39,401 nucleotides of DNA, from NCBI GenBank assembly GCA_902777355.1, contig CACYTU010000023.1, forward strand, positions 1 through 39,401. The letters are read 5' to 3'. Below are positions 15,124-22,611 of the stretch, piece by piece. Both the position numbers and the translations under genes were made by a program. The first letter of the stretch is position 1, and each line of letters opens with the position of its first letter. Source of the stretch: an uncultured Lachnospiraceae bacterium. GTDB lineage: Bacteria > Bacillota > Clostridia > Lachnospirales > Lachnospiraceae. Below the pieces are notes generated by a model. That model worked only from the letters and a program-made list of their open reading frames with translations. It had not been told where the DNA came from and searched no databases.

Positions 15124-16875
15124 TCACAGTTCACCCGGTCTCCAGGAGATCTCCAGGATCCTTCTGGTCCCGGACGTGATCCTGTATCCGTCTCCCATAC
15201 GCAGACCCGGGATCCAGAGCGCCTCGTCCCCGCGGAAGGGAAGCACTGCCTCCGGACGGACCGCGGCGGGAATCTTCCCGTCGATCATAACCCTTGCCAG
15301 CTTCTTGCTGATCAGTCCGCCTCCGCCTGCCGACAGAGTCATTCTGTCTCCATTTTGTCTTGTACGGAAAACAGGAAACATTCCTATTTTATCATAATCG
15401 AACCATTTCGTATACTCATTTTGAGGAATTGCGGAGAGGTCCCCGTCAAACCCGAAAACTCTGCATTCATACTCCTCCCGGGAAAGCGGAACCACCGCGC
15501 CGCACCTTCTCTGCATGCCGGCCGGCAGGATGTCTTTTCGCATACTGCCTTTAAGCGGGATGTCTTCCCGTATATTGTCTTTTTGCAGGATGCCTTTTTG
15601 CGGATAGTCTTTCCGCAGGCTGTCCTTTTGCAGGCTGTCTTTTTGCGGATAGTCTTTCCGCAGGCTGTCCTTTTGCAGGCTGTCTTTTTGCGGATAGTCT
15701 TTCCGCAGGCTGTCCTTTTGCAGGCTGTCTTTTTGCAGGCTGTCTTTTTGCAGATAGTCTTTTCTGTAAAAAAACAGCCGTCCTCCGGACCGGAGCATAG
15801 TGACCCTGCCGGGCAGGGACAGGCTGCCGTCTCTTTGGCCGGCGCACAATTCCTCCATCGCGTCCACATGGACCGCAGTCAGGTCCTTTCTCCTTCCGGC
15901 ACTTGCCGCAAGACACCTGTAAAGGATCCTTCTCTGGAGCAGGGGATCCTCCTGTCTGAGGGCCTCCAGACCAAGGACTGTTACCGGAATGGAATCCCTG
16001 TCTCCGACCCTTATTCCATTTCTGCCGCCGGCGCTCTCTCCGGTCCTGCTTTCGCTTGCGTTTCCCTTTCCTCTGTCCCCGCTTCCATCTTCGTTTACAG
16101 GCAGGGGGCCGGGTATCTGCAGAAGGCAGCGTTTCATCGCCTGCTCAGTCTGAGCCTCCAGAAATCTCTCGGTCTCCGCACAGGAAGCGGCGAAACGGGC
16201 AAGATTTTCCGACGCGGAAGGGTTTACCTGTTCCTTGAGCCGGGGCAGGATCTCCCTGCGGAGGAAATTGCGCGTGTAGGAAGTGTCCTCATTTGTCTCG
16301 TCCTCCCTCCAGGCCATTCCCTGCGACTTTAGAAATGCCTCTATCTCCGCCCTGCTCTCCCTGAGAAGAGGCCGGACGATCCAGCCGCTCACAGGCAGCA
16401 TTCCCCTTGCTCCTCTGATGTCCGTGCCCCTGCACAGATGAAAGAGCACTGTCTCCGCCTGGTCCTCCCTGTGGTGGGCTACCGCGATCCGGCAGGGCTT
16501 TCCCCTGTCCTCCTGCAGGGATTTTCTTGTCTCCTCGAAGGCCTCATAGCGCAGTCTGCGTCCGGCTTCCTCCACGCCGGTTCCCCATTTCTCTGCCATG
16601 GCGGCTGCATCCGCCATAATACATCTGCAGGGCACATTTTCTCTTCTGCACAGATCCTGCACAAAGCGGAGATCCCCCTGAGCAGACTCCCTCAGACCGT
16701 GATGAACATGTACGACCTGGAGAAAAAAGCCCTCCTCCCGGGACATGCGGAGCAGCACCAGGAAAAGGCACAGAGAATCAGCTCCTCCCGAGACACCGGC
16801 GACAAGAGACTCTCCCGGTCTGATCATTTCCCTGTCCAAAACATATTTTCTGACTCGCTCATAGAGATTATCCAT
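15124..16875 (-). CDS. tilS: tRNA(Ile)-lysidine synthase with a repeat insert
   Basis: 584 residues against about 460 for usual TilS. It modifies the CAU anticodon of tRNA-Ile2 to lysidine, which is essential for AUA reading. The PP-loop SGGADSLCLF lies at residues 29-38, with HHGLRESAQGDLRFV, AVAHHREDQAETVLFHLCRGT and the PLL region following. The C-terminal TilS domain (from about residue 450: EYTKWFDYDKIG ... RPGEL) is preceded by about 80 residues of QKDSL/RKDYP repeats (about 365-445). I start at the ATG at 16875, with GGCGGG upstream and the PP-loop at the expected distance; the frame is open 102 bases further up. Because TilS is essential, the inserted form is probably functional. Confidence 0.95.
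   Translation of the reverse strand: MDNLYERVRKYVLDREMIRPGESLVAGVSGGADSLCLFLVLLRMSREEGFFLQVVHVHHGLRESAQGDLRFVQDLCRRENVPCRCIMADAAAMAEKWGTGVEEAGRRLRYEAFEETRKSLQEDRGKPCRIAVAHHREDQAETVLFHLCRGTDIRGARGMLPVSGWIVRPLLRESRAEIEAFLKSQGMAWREDETNEDTSYTRNFLRREILPRLKEQVNPSASENLARFAASCAETERFLEAQTEQAMKRCLLQIPGPLPVNEDGSGDRGKGNASESRTGESAGGRNGIRVGDRDSIPVTVLGLEALRQEDPLLQRRILYRCLAASAGRRKDLTAVHVDAMEELCAGQRDGSLSLPGRVTMLRSGGRLFFYRKDYLQKDSLQKDSLQKDSLRKDYPQKDSLQKDSLRKDYPQKDSLQKDSLRKDYPQKGILQKDNIREDIPLKGSMRKDILPAGMQRRCGAVVPLSREEYECRVFGFDGDLSAIPQNEYTKWFDYDKIGMFPVFRTRQNGDRMTLSAGGGGLISKKLARVMIDGKIPAAVRPEAVLPFRGDEALWIPGLRMGDGYRITSGTRRILEISWRPGEL
15550..15775. repeat. 15-bp/45-bp in-frame tandem repeat inside tilS
   Basis: Three perfect 45-bp copies at 15601-15645, 15646-15690 and 15691-15735 (starting CGGATAGTCTTTCCG), flanked by further 15-bp sub-units. 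They encode QKDSLQKDSLRKDYP. All units are multiples of three, so gain or loss of copies keeps the frame. Confidence 0.95.
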
Positions 16876-16941
16876 GTATTCCCGCCTTTTATCACATCCT
16901 GCCGGAAGACTTTTTATTTCCGCCTTTTTATTCTGACAGCA

Positions 16942-16974
16942 ATCCGCGCCATACATTCTCTGCATGGCGCGGAT
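16942..16974. terminator. Perfect hairpin between divIC and tilS
   Basis: ATCCGCGCCAT pairs with ATGGCGCGGAT (11 bp, 11-nt loop). Neither side has an immediate U-tract, so a terminator role is uncertain. It lies in the 207-bp gap downstream of divIC. Confidence 0.4.
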
Positions 16975-17082
16975 CATCAGTTTTCATTCCTCGCGTTCTT
17001 TTTGTCCGAATCATCCCGTCAGCTCAGGGGGAATGGCTCAGTGCTGCCGGATCTGACAGTAGAAGGACCGCCTTCGCACCCT

Positions 17083-17628
17083 TCATCTGTCCTCTTTAAA
17101 TACCGTCTCCCCTTCATAGATCAATCCCAGTTTCTCCCTGGCGATTTCTTCTATATAGGCATCCGTCTGAGTATACCGGCGGTATTCTTCGATATCCTCC
17201 GTGCGTTCCTTTTCCATCCTGATTTCCTGCCGGAGCTGTGCCAGTCTCTTTTTATTTTCCACAAGGCGTCTGCCCAGGGAAATAGCATTCACTCCAACTA
17301 CGATCAGCAGAACAATGACTACCAGAAAAGTCAGGAACATACTCATTCTGTACTGTTCCCGTCCCTGTGTCAGAAGACTTTCTTCTGAATATTCTGACTG
17401 AGGCTTTTCGGAGACCTTCCTTCTCTGTCTTTCCCGCTGTCTCTCCGCGGTCTCGTAACGTACGGCCCCGCTCCTTCGGACTCCCTTCCCCGCGGAGTTT
17501 TTCCCTGCGGTTCTTCTTGTCGCGGGATCTTTTTTCACAGTGCCGGCACGTTTTTTCGCGTTCTTCGCTGCCGCGGGTCTATTCGGTTTTTTTGCAGCCC
17601 CTGCGGCCGCTCTGCCGGATGTTCTCAT
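17083..17628 (-). CDS. divIC: Septum formation initiator, DivIC/FtsB family
   Basis: 181 residues. A long, basic, Ala/Lys-rich N-terminal cytoplasmic region (1-85), one transmembrane helix (MFLTFLVVIVLLIVVGVNAI) and an extracytoplasmic coiled coil (SLGRRLVENKKRLAQLRQEI) ending in the conserved DAYIEEIAREKLGLIYEGE. DivIC joins FtsL and DivIB in the division septum. I start at the ATG at 17628 with AGAGGA upstream; a TTG overlapping the end of rqcP is the alternative. It directly follows rqcP, as in other Firmicutes, but without yabP and yabQ between. Confidence 0.88.
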   Translation of the reverse strand: MRTSGRAAAGAAKKPNRPAAAKNAKKRAGTVKKDPATRRTAGKNSAGKGVRRSGAVRYETAERQRERQRRKVSEKPQSEYSEESLLTQGREQYRMSMFLTFLVVIVLLIVVGVNAISLGRRLVENKKRLAQLRQEIRMEKERTEDIEEYRRYTQTDAYIEEIAREKLGLIYEGETVFKEDR

Positions 17629-17666
17629 CTGCTCTGTCCTCTGCTCATCTTCGAATATGGTCTGTC

Positions 17667-17906
17667 TCAGCAATACCGGAACAAATCCTGTGCCTCTTCT
17701 TTTCTTACATTGTCACGGACAGCGAGGACTTCCGCCCTGGTCTCCCTGTCGCCGAAAGAAATCCCGATAATATCTCCGGGCTTCACCTCCGCACTGGCTC
17801 TTGCGACTTTTCCGTTCAGGGTCACTCTTCCGTTATCACAGGCTTCATTCGCGACAGTCCTGCGTTTGATCAGCCTGGTCACCTTCAGGTATTTATCCAG
17901 CCGCAT
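17667..17906 (-). CDS. rqcP: RqcP (YabO-type) S4-domain RNA-binding protein
   Basis: 79 residues, a single S4 domain: MRLDKYLKVTRLIKRRTVANEACDNGRVTLNG then VKPGDIIGISFG. This is the small HSP15-like family known as RqcP/YabO, which works with RqcH at stalled 50S subunits in alanine tailing. Start fixed by AGGAAG upstream. The IS element begins just upstream, between this gene and hup, so the original transcription unit has been split and rqcP may now depend on readthrough from tnpB or a new promoter. Confidence 0.92.
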   Translation of the reverse strand: MRLDKYLKVTRLIKRRTVANEACDNGRVTLNGKVARASAEVKPGDIIGISFGDRETRAEVLAVRDNVRKEEAQDLFRYC

Positions 17907-17940
17907 ATCTTCTTCCTTTCATGCTCTCCGTGATGTACCC

Positions 17941-18060
17941 GCGGACGGCACTTTGTGTCGGCCGGGGCTTCGCGAGACTTAGCAGCCTCGCAGGGTCAAC
18001 ACATACCCTCTGCCCCCTGTCACGGGGATCACTTTTATGAGGCTTTTTTACCAGGAGTTC
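17941..18060 (-). ncRNA. Candidate omega RNA / right-end structure of the IS element
   Basis: The sequence after and overlapping the tnpB 3' end, read on the minus strand, contains three small hairpins: CCCC..GGGG (18014-18027), AGGGT/ACCCT (17992-18009) and GCGAG/CTCGC (17972-17991), the last inside a GGCT/AGCC pair. Guide (omega) RNAs of TnpB come from this position, with the guide taken from flanking DNA beyond the element end. The exact end is not resolved. Confidence 0.45.
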
Positions 18061-19684
18061 CATTCCCTGGGAACGCTTCCTTCAGTTCCCTCCTCCGCGC
18101 GGCCCGCGCGAAATGGCGCTCCCGGCTCGCCCTGCCCGGACGGCTCCGCCTGCCGGCATCCGTTTTTTCTTTCACCGGCCTTATTTTGTAGATGTCACGG
18201 TAACTGATCGTCTCCGTCGTTTTCCAGAGCCAGGAAGGATCCGTCATGCTCTCGAATGCCTCCGGGTATTCCTTTCGCAGGATGTTGGCCGCGCCGTTGA
18301 TGTCGGCGTTCATGAGGTATCCGTCCTTCGTCCTGTACAGGCCGCGCCTTATCCGTTTCCCAGAGAAGACAGGGATACTGCCGTCCTCCTGCCCCTGTCC
18401 GTATGTCGGGACAGCGTCCAGGTCCGCCGCGCTCGCCATTGACGTATAGCTTTCCTCGCGGATCACCACGGGGATCCCGTACTGTGGCCCGACACCAGAC
18501 AGTATCCGCAGGAACTTCATCTCAGGGATGCATACGAAGTTCTGGTTCTCCTTCTTCGAAAGACAGGTCCCGTCCTTGATCCTGTCATTGTGGCCGCATA
18601 CGATGACGTCCACCCTGTCCTCCGACGCCCTTCTGCAGACGAAGTGCGCGCACTTGTAGAAAAAGTCCCGCATGCGCTCGTCCCTCTTCCTTGAGAGGGC
18701 GTACAGCCTGCGGCTGTGCTTCGCTGAACGGGTGCTGTCCCTGCCGGCTGTCAGCTCCGACATGAGGGCTGCCCTCTTTTTGTTGTACCACTGGTTCCAC
18801 GACTTCATGGCTCCTCCCTTTATGAGGAAAGGGGTACGCCCGAAGTTGTTCGCGACGGCAAGGAAATTATCTATACCCGTATCGATCCCGTAGACCCGCG
18901 AGGGGTGCTCCGGCACTTCCGGGGCCTGTGCCTTACCGTCTTTATACGTTATGAGGAGCCTGTGATCCCCGTGGTAAGGCTGTACTTCTGTTTTGACATA
19001 AGTCCCGGGGATGTGCCCGCATCCCACTGTCACTTTCGTGTTGATGAAGGAAAGGACATGGCCCTTCCCCGTGTCTTTGAGCTTCGCCGTCTGGTTTGTG
19101 AACCAGGCTGTTGTTTCGGCAGACCTGATGTATCCCGGGATCCGGGGCTTTGCCGCATACTTCCCCGGATGCTTCCTCCAGTCCTTCAGGGCGGAAAAAT
19201 ATCCTTTCCACGCCTCGAACGTCTTCCGCATGGCATTCTGGTTCACCTGTGCGGGGAGGCTGTAATACACGGGGTTTTGCGTAAACTTGAAGACCGCGTC
19301 CAGCACCCCGTAGGTGAGCATGCGGTTGTCCCGCGCAGGATACGGGACGGGTTCCGCGCGCTTCAGGGCCCTGCGCACTGCCGCGTGGCCGGAAAGGCCG
19401 CCTGCCTGCCCCGCCTTCCTGACGTCCTGCGAAAGGAGCACCCGCTTATGCGCGTTGTATTTCTGGATCCCGGTGAACACGAAGTGCAGGACTTCCGTCT
19501 CATTGTGCGTGCGCTCCTCCGGGGACTTCACGATCCCGGTATAAGTATTGCGGATATAGAAGTTCGTGGTGTTCCGCAGCGCCTTCGACCTGCGGCAGAT
19601 CTCCCCGAGGTATGCGCTGGCCGGCGTCTTCCTCCTGATGATGCATGCGCGCGTCTTCATCCGTGTCCTGATCCGTGTCTTCAT
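18035..19684 (-). CDS. tnpB: TnpB RNA-guided endonuclease, IS200/IS605 family, variant catalytic site
   Basis: About 549 residues, long for TnpB (near 400). Numbered from the upstream ATG at 19702: RuvC-I YGIDTGIDNF (Asp274) and RuvC-III NADINGAANI (Asp467). The usual RuvC-II Glu position reads VIVCGHN (no acid), and a conserved-looking REESYTS (Glu416/417) lies about 46 residues on. No CxxC zinc pairs appear between RuvC-II and III. A basic tail of about 45 residues follows Tyr505. The N-terminus holds a small RTRMKTR repeat, so three ATG starts compete (19702, 19684, 19660); I chose 19684 for its GGGAG. Known role of the family: RNA-guided cleavage that helps the element persist. Confidence 0.88.
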   Translation of the reverse strand: MKTRIRTRMKTRACIIRRKTPASAYLGEICRRSKALRNTTNFYIRNTYTGIVKSPEERTHNETEVLHFVFTGIQKYNAHKRVLLSQDVRKAGQAGGLSGHAAVRRALKRAEPVPYPARDNRMLTYGVLDAVFKFTQNPVYYSLPAQVNQNAMRKTFEAWKGYFSALKDWRKHPGKYAAKPRIPGYIRSAETTAWFTNQTAKLKDTGKGHVLSFINTKVTVGCGHIPGTYVKTEVQPYHGDHRLLITYKDGKAQAPEVPEHPSRVYGIDTGIDNFLAVANNFGRTPFLIKGGAMKSWNQWYNKKRAALMSELTAGRDSTRSAKHSRRLYALSRKRDERMRDFFYKCAHFVCRRASEDRVDVIVCGHNDRIKDGTCLSKKENQNFVCIPEMKFLRILSGVGPQYGIPVVIREESYTSMASAADLDAVPTYGQGQEDGSIPVFSGKRIRRGLYRTKDGYLMNADINGAANILRKEYPEAFESMTDPSWLWKTTETISYRDIYKIRPVKEKTDAGRRSRPGRASRERHFARAARRRELKEAFPGNGTPGKKAS

Positions 19685-19732
19685 CCGTGTTCTCCCGTCC
19701 ATCAGCTGAAATTTTTCATTTCTTTACTAATA

Positions 19733-19748
19733 TGCTATTATTATAGCA
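19733..19748. promoter_or_regulatory. Palindrome in the tnpB-tnpA divergent promoter region
   Basis: TGCTAT-TATT-ATAGCA is a perfect 6-bp inverted repeat in the A/T-rich space between the divergent starts; on the minus strand it includes a TATAAT-like box. Possibly a shared control site. Confidence 0.4.
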
Positions 19749-19805
19749 GAGAAACAGGAGAAAGCAAACATATGTTTTATTGAATTAAAATTAAGAGGGA
19801 TCTCC

Positions 19806-20270
19806 ATGGAATACATCCGGAATTCGCACAGCGTATACCTTCTGACTTATCATATCGTCTTTGTAACGAAATACCGCAGGCCGGTCATCGACGACCGGAT
19901 ATCCGCGTTCCTGAAGGACCATATCTCCTATTTATGCAGCCGCTTTGACGCGGAACTGCTGACGGCGGAAACGGACAGGGACCATATCCATCTCCTGATC
20001 TCCATGCCGCCGAAGCTGGCGCCTGCTGTCCTGATCCGCGTCCTGAAGACCCAGACAGCGAAGGAGATCCATCTCGACCCGGAAATGGACGCGCACGTAA
20101 AGAAATACATCTATGGAAACGCGCCTTTGTGGCAGCCTTCTTATTTCGTGGCGACGACAGGCACGACCGTCATGGAAAAGGTTAAGGAATACATTGATTC
20201 CCAGCAGACAGAGGAGCACAGGCGCAAATATGAAAAAACCGGGAGATACAGTAAAAAAAGGCACCGCTGA
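19806..20270 (+). CDS. tnpA: TnpA Y1 HUH transposase, IS200/IS605 family
   Basis: 154 residues, full length. It cuts and joins single-stranded IS ends. LTYHIVFVTKYRRPV opens the domain; the metal-binding HUH motif is DHIHLL (His60, His62) and the catalytic tyrosine is Tyr129 in VKEYIDSQ. Shine-Dalgarno AGAGGG is six bases before the ATG. The protein looks intact, so the element may still move. The only plus-strand gene I support. Confidence 0.95.
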   Translation: MEYIRNSHSVYLLTYHIVFVTKYRRPVIDDRISAFLKDHISYLCSRFDAELLTAETDRDHIHLLISMPPKLAPAVLIRVLKTQTAKEIHLDPEMDAHVKKYIYGNAPLWQPSYFVATTGTTVMEKVKEYIDSQQTEEHRRKYEKTGRYSKKRHR

Positions 20271-20407
20271 CGCGGCTGAAGGGCGCTTGTATCCCGCAGA
20301 CGACTATGGTCGACTGGGGTTTTACGCGCCGTTTTGATAATCTGGTGATGAAGAACCGCAGGCAAACAATGCAGATAAGCCCTGTCTGCTCTCCTGCGAA
20401 CGCTCAT

Positions 20408-20475
20408 CATACCGAAACGCCCATCATACCGGAACGTCCGCCATACCGGAACGCCCATTATACCGGAACGTCCGC
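20408..20475. repeat. 17-bp tandem repeat, four units in ABAB order
   Basis: CATACCGAAACGCCCAT, CATACCGGAACGTCCGC, CATACCGGAACGCCCAT, TATACCGGAACGTCCGC: 34-bp pairs repeated twice with two mismatches. It lies between tnpA and the hup terminator in a 317-bp gap that holds no gene. Confidence 0.9.
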
Positions 20476-20505
20476 CGAATCCGGGCGTCCCGCCCTCTCA
20501 AATCT

Positions 20506-20535
20506 GATAAAGCCCGCAGCCTTGGGGCTGCGGGC
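20506..20535 (-). terminator. hup terminator
   Basis: Perfect 10-bp stem GCCCGCAGCC/GGCTGCGGGC, loop of four, followed by TTTATC on the minus strand, about 50 bp past the hup stop. Confidence 0.85.
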
Positions 20536-20587
20536 ACTGATTATCCCGTGTTTAAAATCTATTCGATCTCTTTCCGCCTGTAACGAA

Positions 20588-20866
20588 TCAGTCGTTTACC
20601 GCATCCTTGAATGCCTTGCCGGCTTTGAATCTGGGAGACTTGGAAGCCGCGATCTGGATGGACTCTCCGGTCTGGGGATTTCTGCCCTCTCTGGCAGCGC
20701 GCTCACCGATATCGAAAGTGCCGAATCCCACGAGCTGAACCTTCTCACCTTCCTTCAGCGCGTCGATCACAGTCTCAATAAATGCCTTATAGGCTTTCTC
20801 GGTTTCCTTGACTGTTCCAAATCCGGTTTTTTCATGCATTTTTTCAACAAACTGTGTTTTATTCAT
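20588..20866 (-). CDS. hup: HU family DNA-binding protein
   Basis: 92 residues, normal length. A histone-like nucleoid dimer that bends DNA. Typical order: MNKTQFVEKMHEKTG, EKVQLVGFGTFDIGERAAREGRNPQTGE with the DNA-intercalating arm (RNPQTG), then IAASKSPRFKAGKAFKDAVN. Shine-Dalgarno AAGGAG before the ATG. In related Firmicutes hup precedes rqcP; here an IS lies between. Confidence 0.97.
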   Translation of the reverse strand: MNKTQFVEKMHEKTGFGTVKETEKAYKAFIETVIDALKEGEKVQLVGFGTFDIGERAAREGRNPQTGESIQIAASKSPRFKAGKAFKDAVND

Positions 20867-21033
20867 ATTCTCTCCTTCATCATCCTCAGCCTTATTATCA
20901 GGTCATCAAAAATGCGGCTGCCATACATACAGACTGTTCTCAGGCGGCAATAGGTGCAGCAAAAGTCTGCTTCCAAAAAGCCCCTGCCGTCTGCCGGCTT
21001 TCCCCACAGGGTTCAACACATGTGGTATCCTTT

Positions 21034-21063
21034 ATTGTACTTGTTAAAAGTATCCTTTGTCAA
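21034..21063 (-). promoter_or_regulatory. hup promoter
   Basis: Minus strand TTGACA, 18-bp spacer, TACAAT: a strong sigma-A promoter. It gives a leader of about 160 nt; the leader contains GAAAGCC...GGGGCTTTTT (about 20978-21002), a weak terminator-like hairpin that could attenuate. The rest of the 332-bp gap to cca shows nothing else. Confidence 0.8.
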
Positions 21064-21198
21064 CAAACATATGTCTTTAGGGCACCGCGCCGCCTATCTT
21101 GTAATGTGTATTCGGCTGCAGCACACGTCCTCAGAAGTACGGGGCTTATTTCATCAATTGAAGAATTGAAGCTTGATACAGCACGATAAAACAGCCCT

Positions 21199-22563
21199 TT
21201 ATCTGTCACTTTCCGGCCGGTTTGCGGCAGATGGCAGATATTTTTTCATCAGATACTCTTTTGTATTGTGCTCAGGTACATCCACGACGTCTCTCAGCAT
21301 TTCTCCCAGAATGCGGCCGATCTCTCTGCCTTCCGGAACGCCGGCTTCAATCAGGTCTCCGCCTGTCACCGCCAGGTTTTTCAGGGAGATGCAGTCCCCC
21401 CTCTCCATGACCACGGAATAAATCCTGCGGACATCCTCCAGATAAGTCAGTTTCTCCTCGCGCCGATAGGTGCTCTGCGCCAGCGCGTCCGCCTCCTTGA
21501 CCTCCAGCCAGAGGGGAAACAGGTCCTCTCCGATCTCAATCATGGCTTTGCGGATCCCCGGCTCTGTCAGCCTGGCCAGACGGTCATGCTCGAGAACCAG
21601 CTTCACGACGCAGTAGCGAGTATGATTGTCATACTTCAGTCTGCGAAGAATGCCGTCCGCGATCTGGGCGCTGACTGCGGGATGGCCGTAGAAATGGTCG
21701 ATTTCCTTATCGTCTCTCTTCCAGCAGGCAGGTTTCCCGAAATCGTGCAGCAGCATAGTCAGACGGAGAATCTTGTCCGGGCGGACCTTCATCATGGACT
21801 GGATCGTGTGCTCCCCGACGTTATATCGATGATGGGGATTGTGCTGCGGAGTCTCCATACAGCTGTCGAATTCGGGGAGGATCACTGCCGTGATTCCGCA
21901 TTCCCACGCCATGCGAAGCTTCTCCGGCCGGGGCGACACAAGGGTCTTCTCCAGTTCCGCAGCGATCCGCTCGGCGCTGACCTTCTGCAGTGTAGGGGCC
22001 AGTTTTTTCATGGCCTGAACCGTCTCCGGCTCAATATCGTAATCCAGCTGGGCAGCAAAGCGCACCGCCCGCATGATTCTGAGGGCATCTTCCCCGAACC
22101 TCTTCATGGGATCACCGACCGCGCGGATCAGACCCTTTTCCAGGTCGGTAACTCCCCCGAAAAAGTCCTTCAGGCCTGCGCTCTCGCTGTAGGCCATGGC
22201 ATTGATGGTAAAATCCCTGCGCTTGAGGTCCTCTTCGAGGCTGGCGGTGAAAGTGACCTCCGAGGGATGCCTTCCGTCGAGATATTCGCCGTCGATCCTG
22301 TAGGTCGTGACTTCATAGGCCTCCCCGTGAGACAGTATGGTCACTGTCCCGTGTTTAAGGCCTGTATCGATTGTTTTGTGAAACAGGGATTTGACCTCTT
22401 CCGGCAGAGCGGAGGTAGTGATATCCCAGTCATTAGGGTTCCTTCCCAGGAGGCTGTCCCTCACGCAGCCGCCGACCACAAAGGCTTCATAGCCGTGGTC
22501 TTCGAGCACGCGGAGGATCGCTGCCGCTCCCGCGGGAATCCTGATCGTCGTTTTATTTTCCAA
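21199..22563 (-). CDS. cca: CCA tRNA nucleotidyltransferase with HD domain
   Basis: 454 residues. It adds or repairs the 3' CCA of tRNAs. The class II nucleotidyltransferase head has VVGGCVRDSLLGRNPNDWDITTSA (residues about 29-52) with the catalytic acids in DWD, and RRDFTINAMAY downstream. An HD domain follows (NVGEHTIQSMMK ... LTMLLHDFGKPACW). TTG start with GGGAG eight bases upstream; no ATG serves. It lies 48 bp after proS and is probably cotranscribed with it. Confidence 0.95.
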   Translation of the reverse strand: MENKTTIRIPAGAAAILRVLEDHGYEAFVVGGCVRDSLLGRNPNDWDITTSALPEEVKSLFHKTIDTGLKHGTVTILSHGEAYEVTTYRIDGEYLDGRHPSEVTFTASLEEDLKRRDFTINAMAYSESAGLKDFFGGVTDLEKGLIRAVGDPMKRFGEDALRIMRAVRFAAQLDYDIEPETVQAMKKLAPTLQKVSAERIAAELEKTLVSPRPEKLRMAWECGITAVILPEFDSCMETPQHNPHHRYNVGEHTIQSMMKVRPDKILRLTMLLHDFGKPACWKRDDKEIDHFYGHPAVSAQIADGILRRLKYDNHTRYCVVKLVLEHDRLARLTEPGIRKAMIEIGEDLFPLWLEVKEADALAQSTYRREEKLTYLEDVRRIYSVVMERGDCISLKNLAVTGGDLIEAGVPEGREIGRILGEMLRDVVDVPEHNTKEYLMKKYLPSAANRPESDR

Positions 22564-22611
22564 ATGTATATCTCCCGATTTTCAGGACCGGGATCTGCAG
22601 AACCCGGTTCC

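Larger units (their letters stand above)
17941..20480. mobile_element. IS200/IS605-family element with divergent tnpB and tnpA
   Basis: tnpB (minus) and tnpA (plus) point away from each other with about 100 bp between starts. The outer limits are approximate: I did not identify the single-strand cleavage sites. The left limit is the structured segment after tnpB, the right limit lies somewhere between the tnpA stop (20270) and the hup terminator (20506). IS605 elements have hairpin ends and make no target duplication, so no direct repeats are expected. It separates hup from rqcP. Confidence 0.85.
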
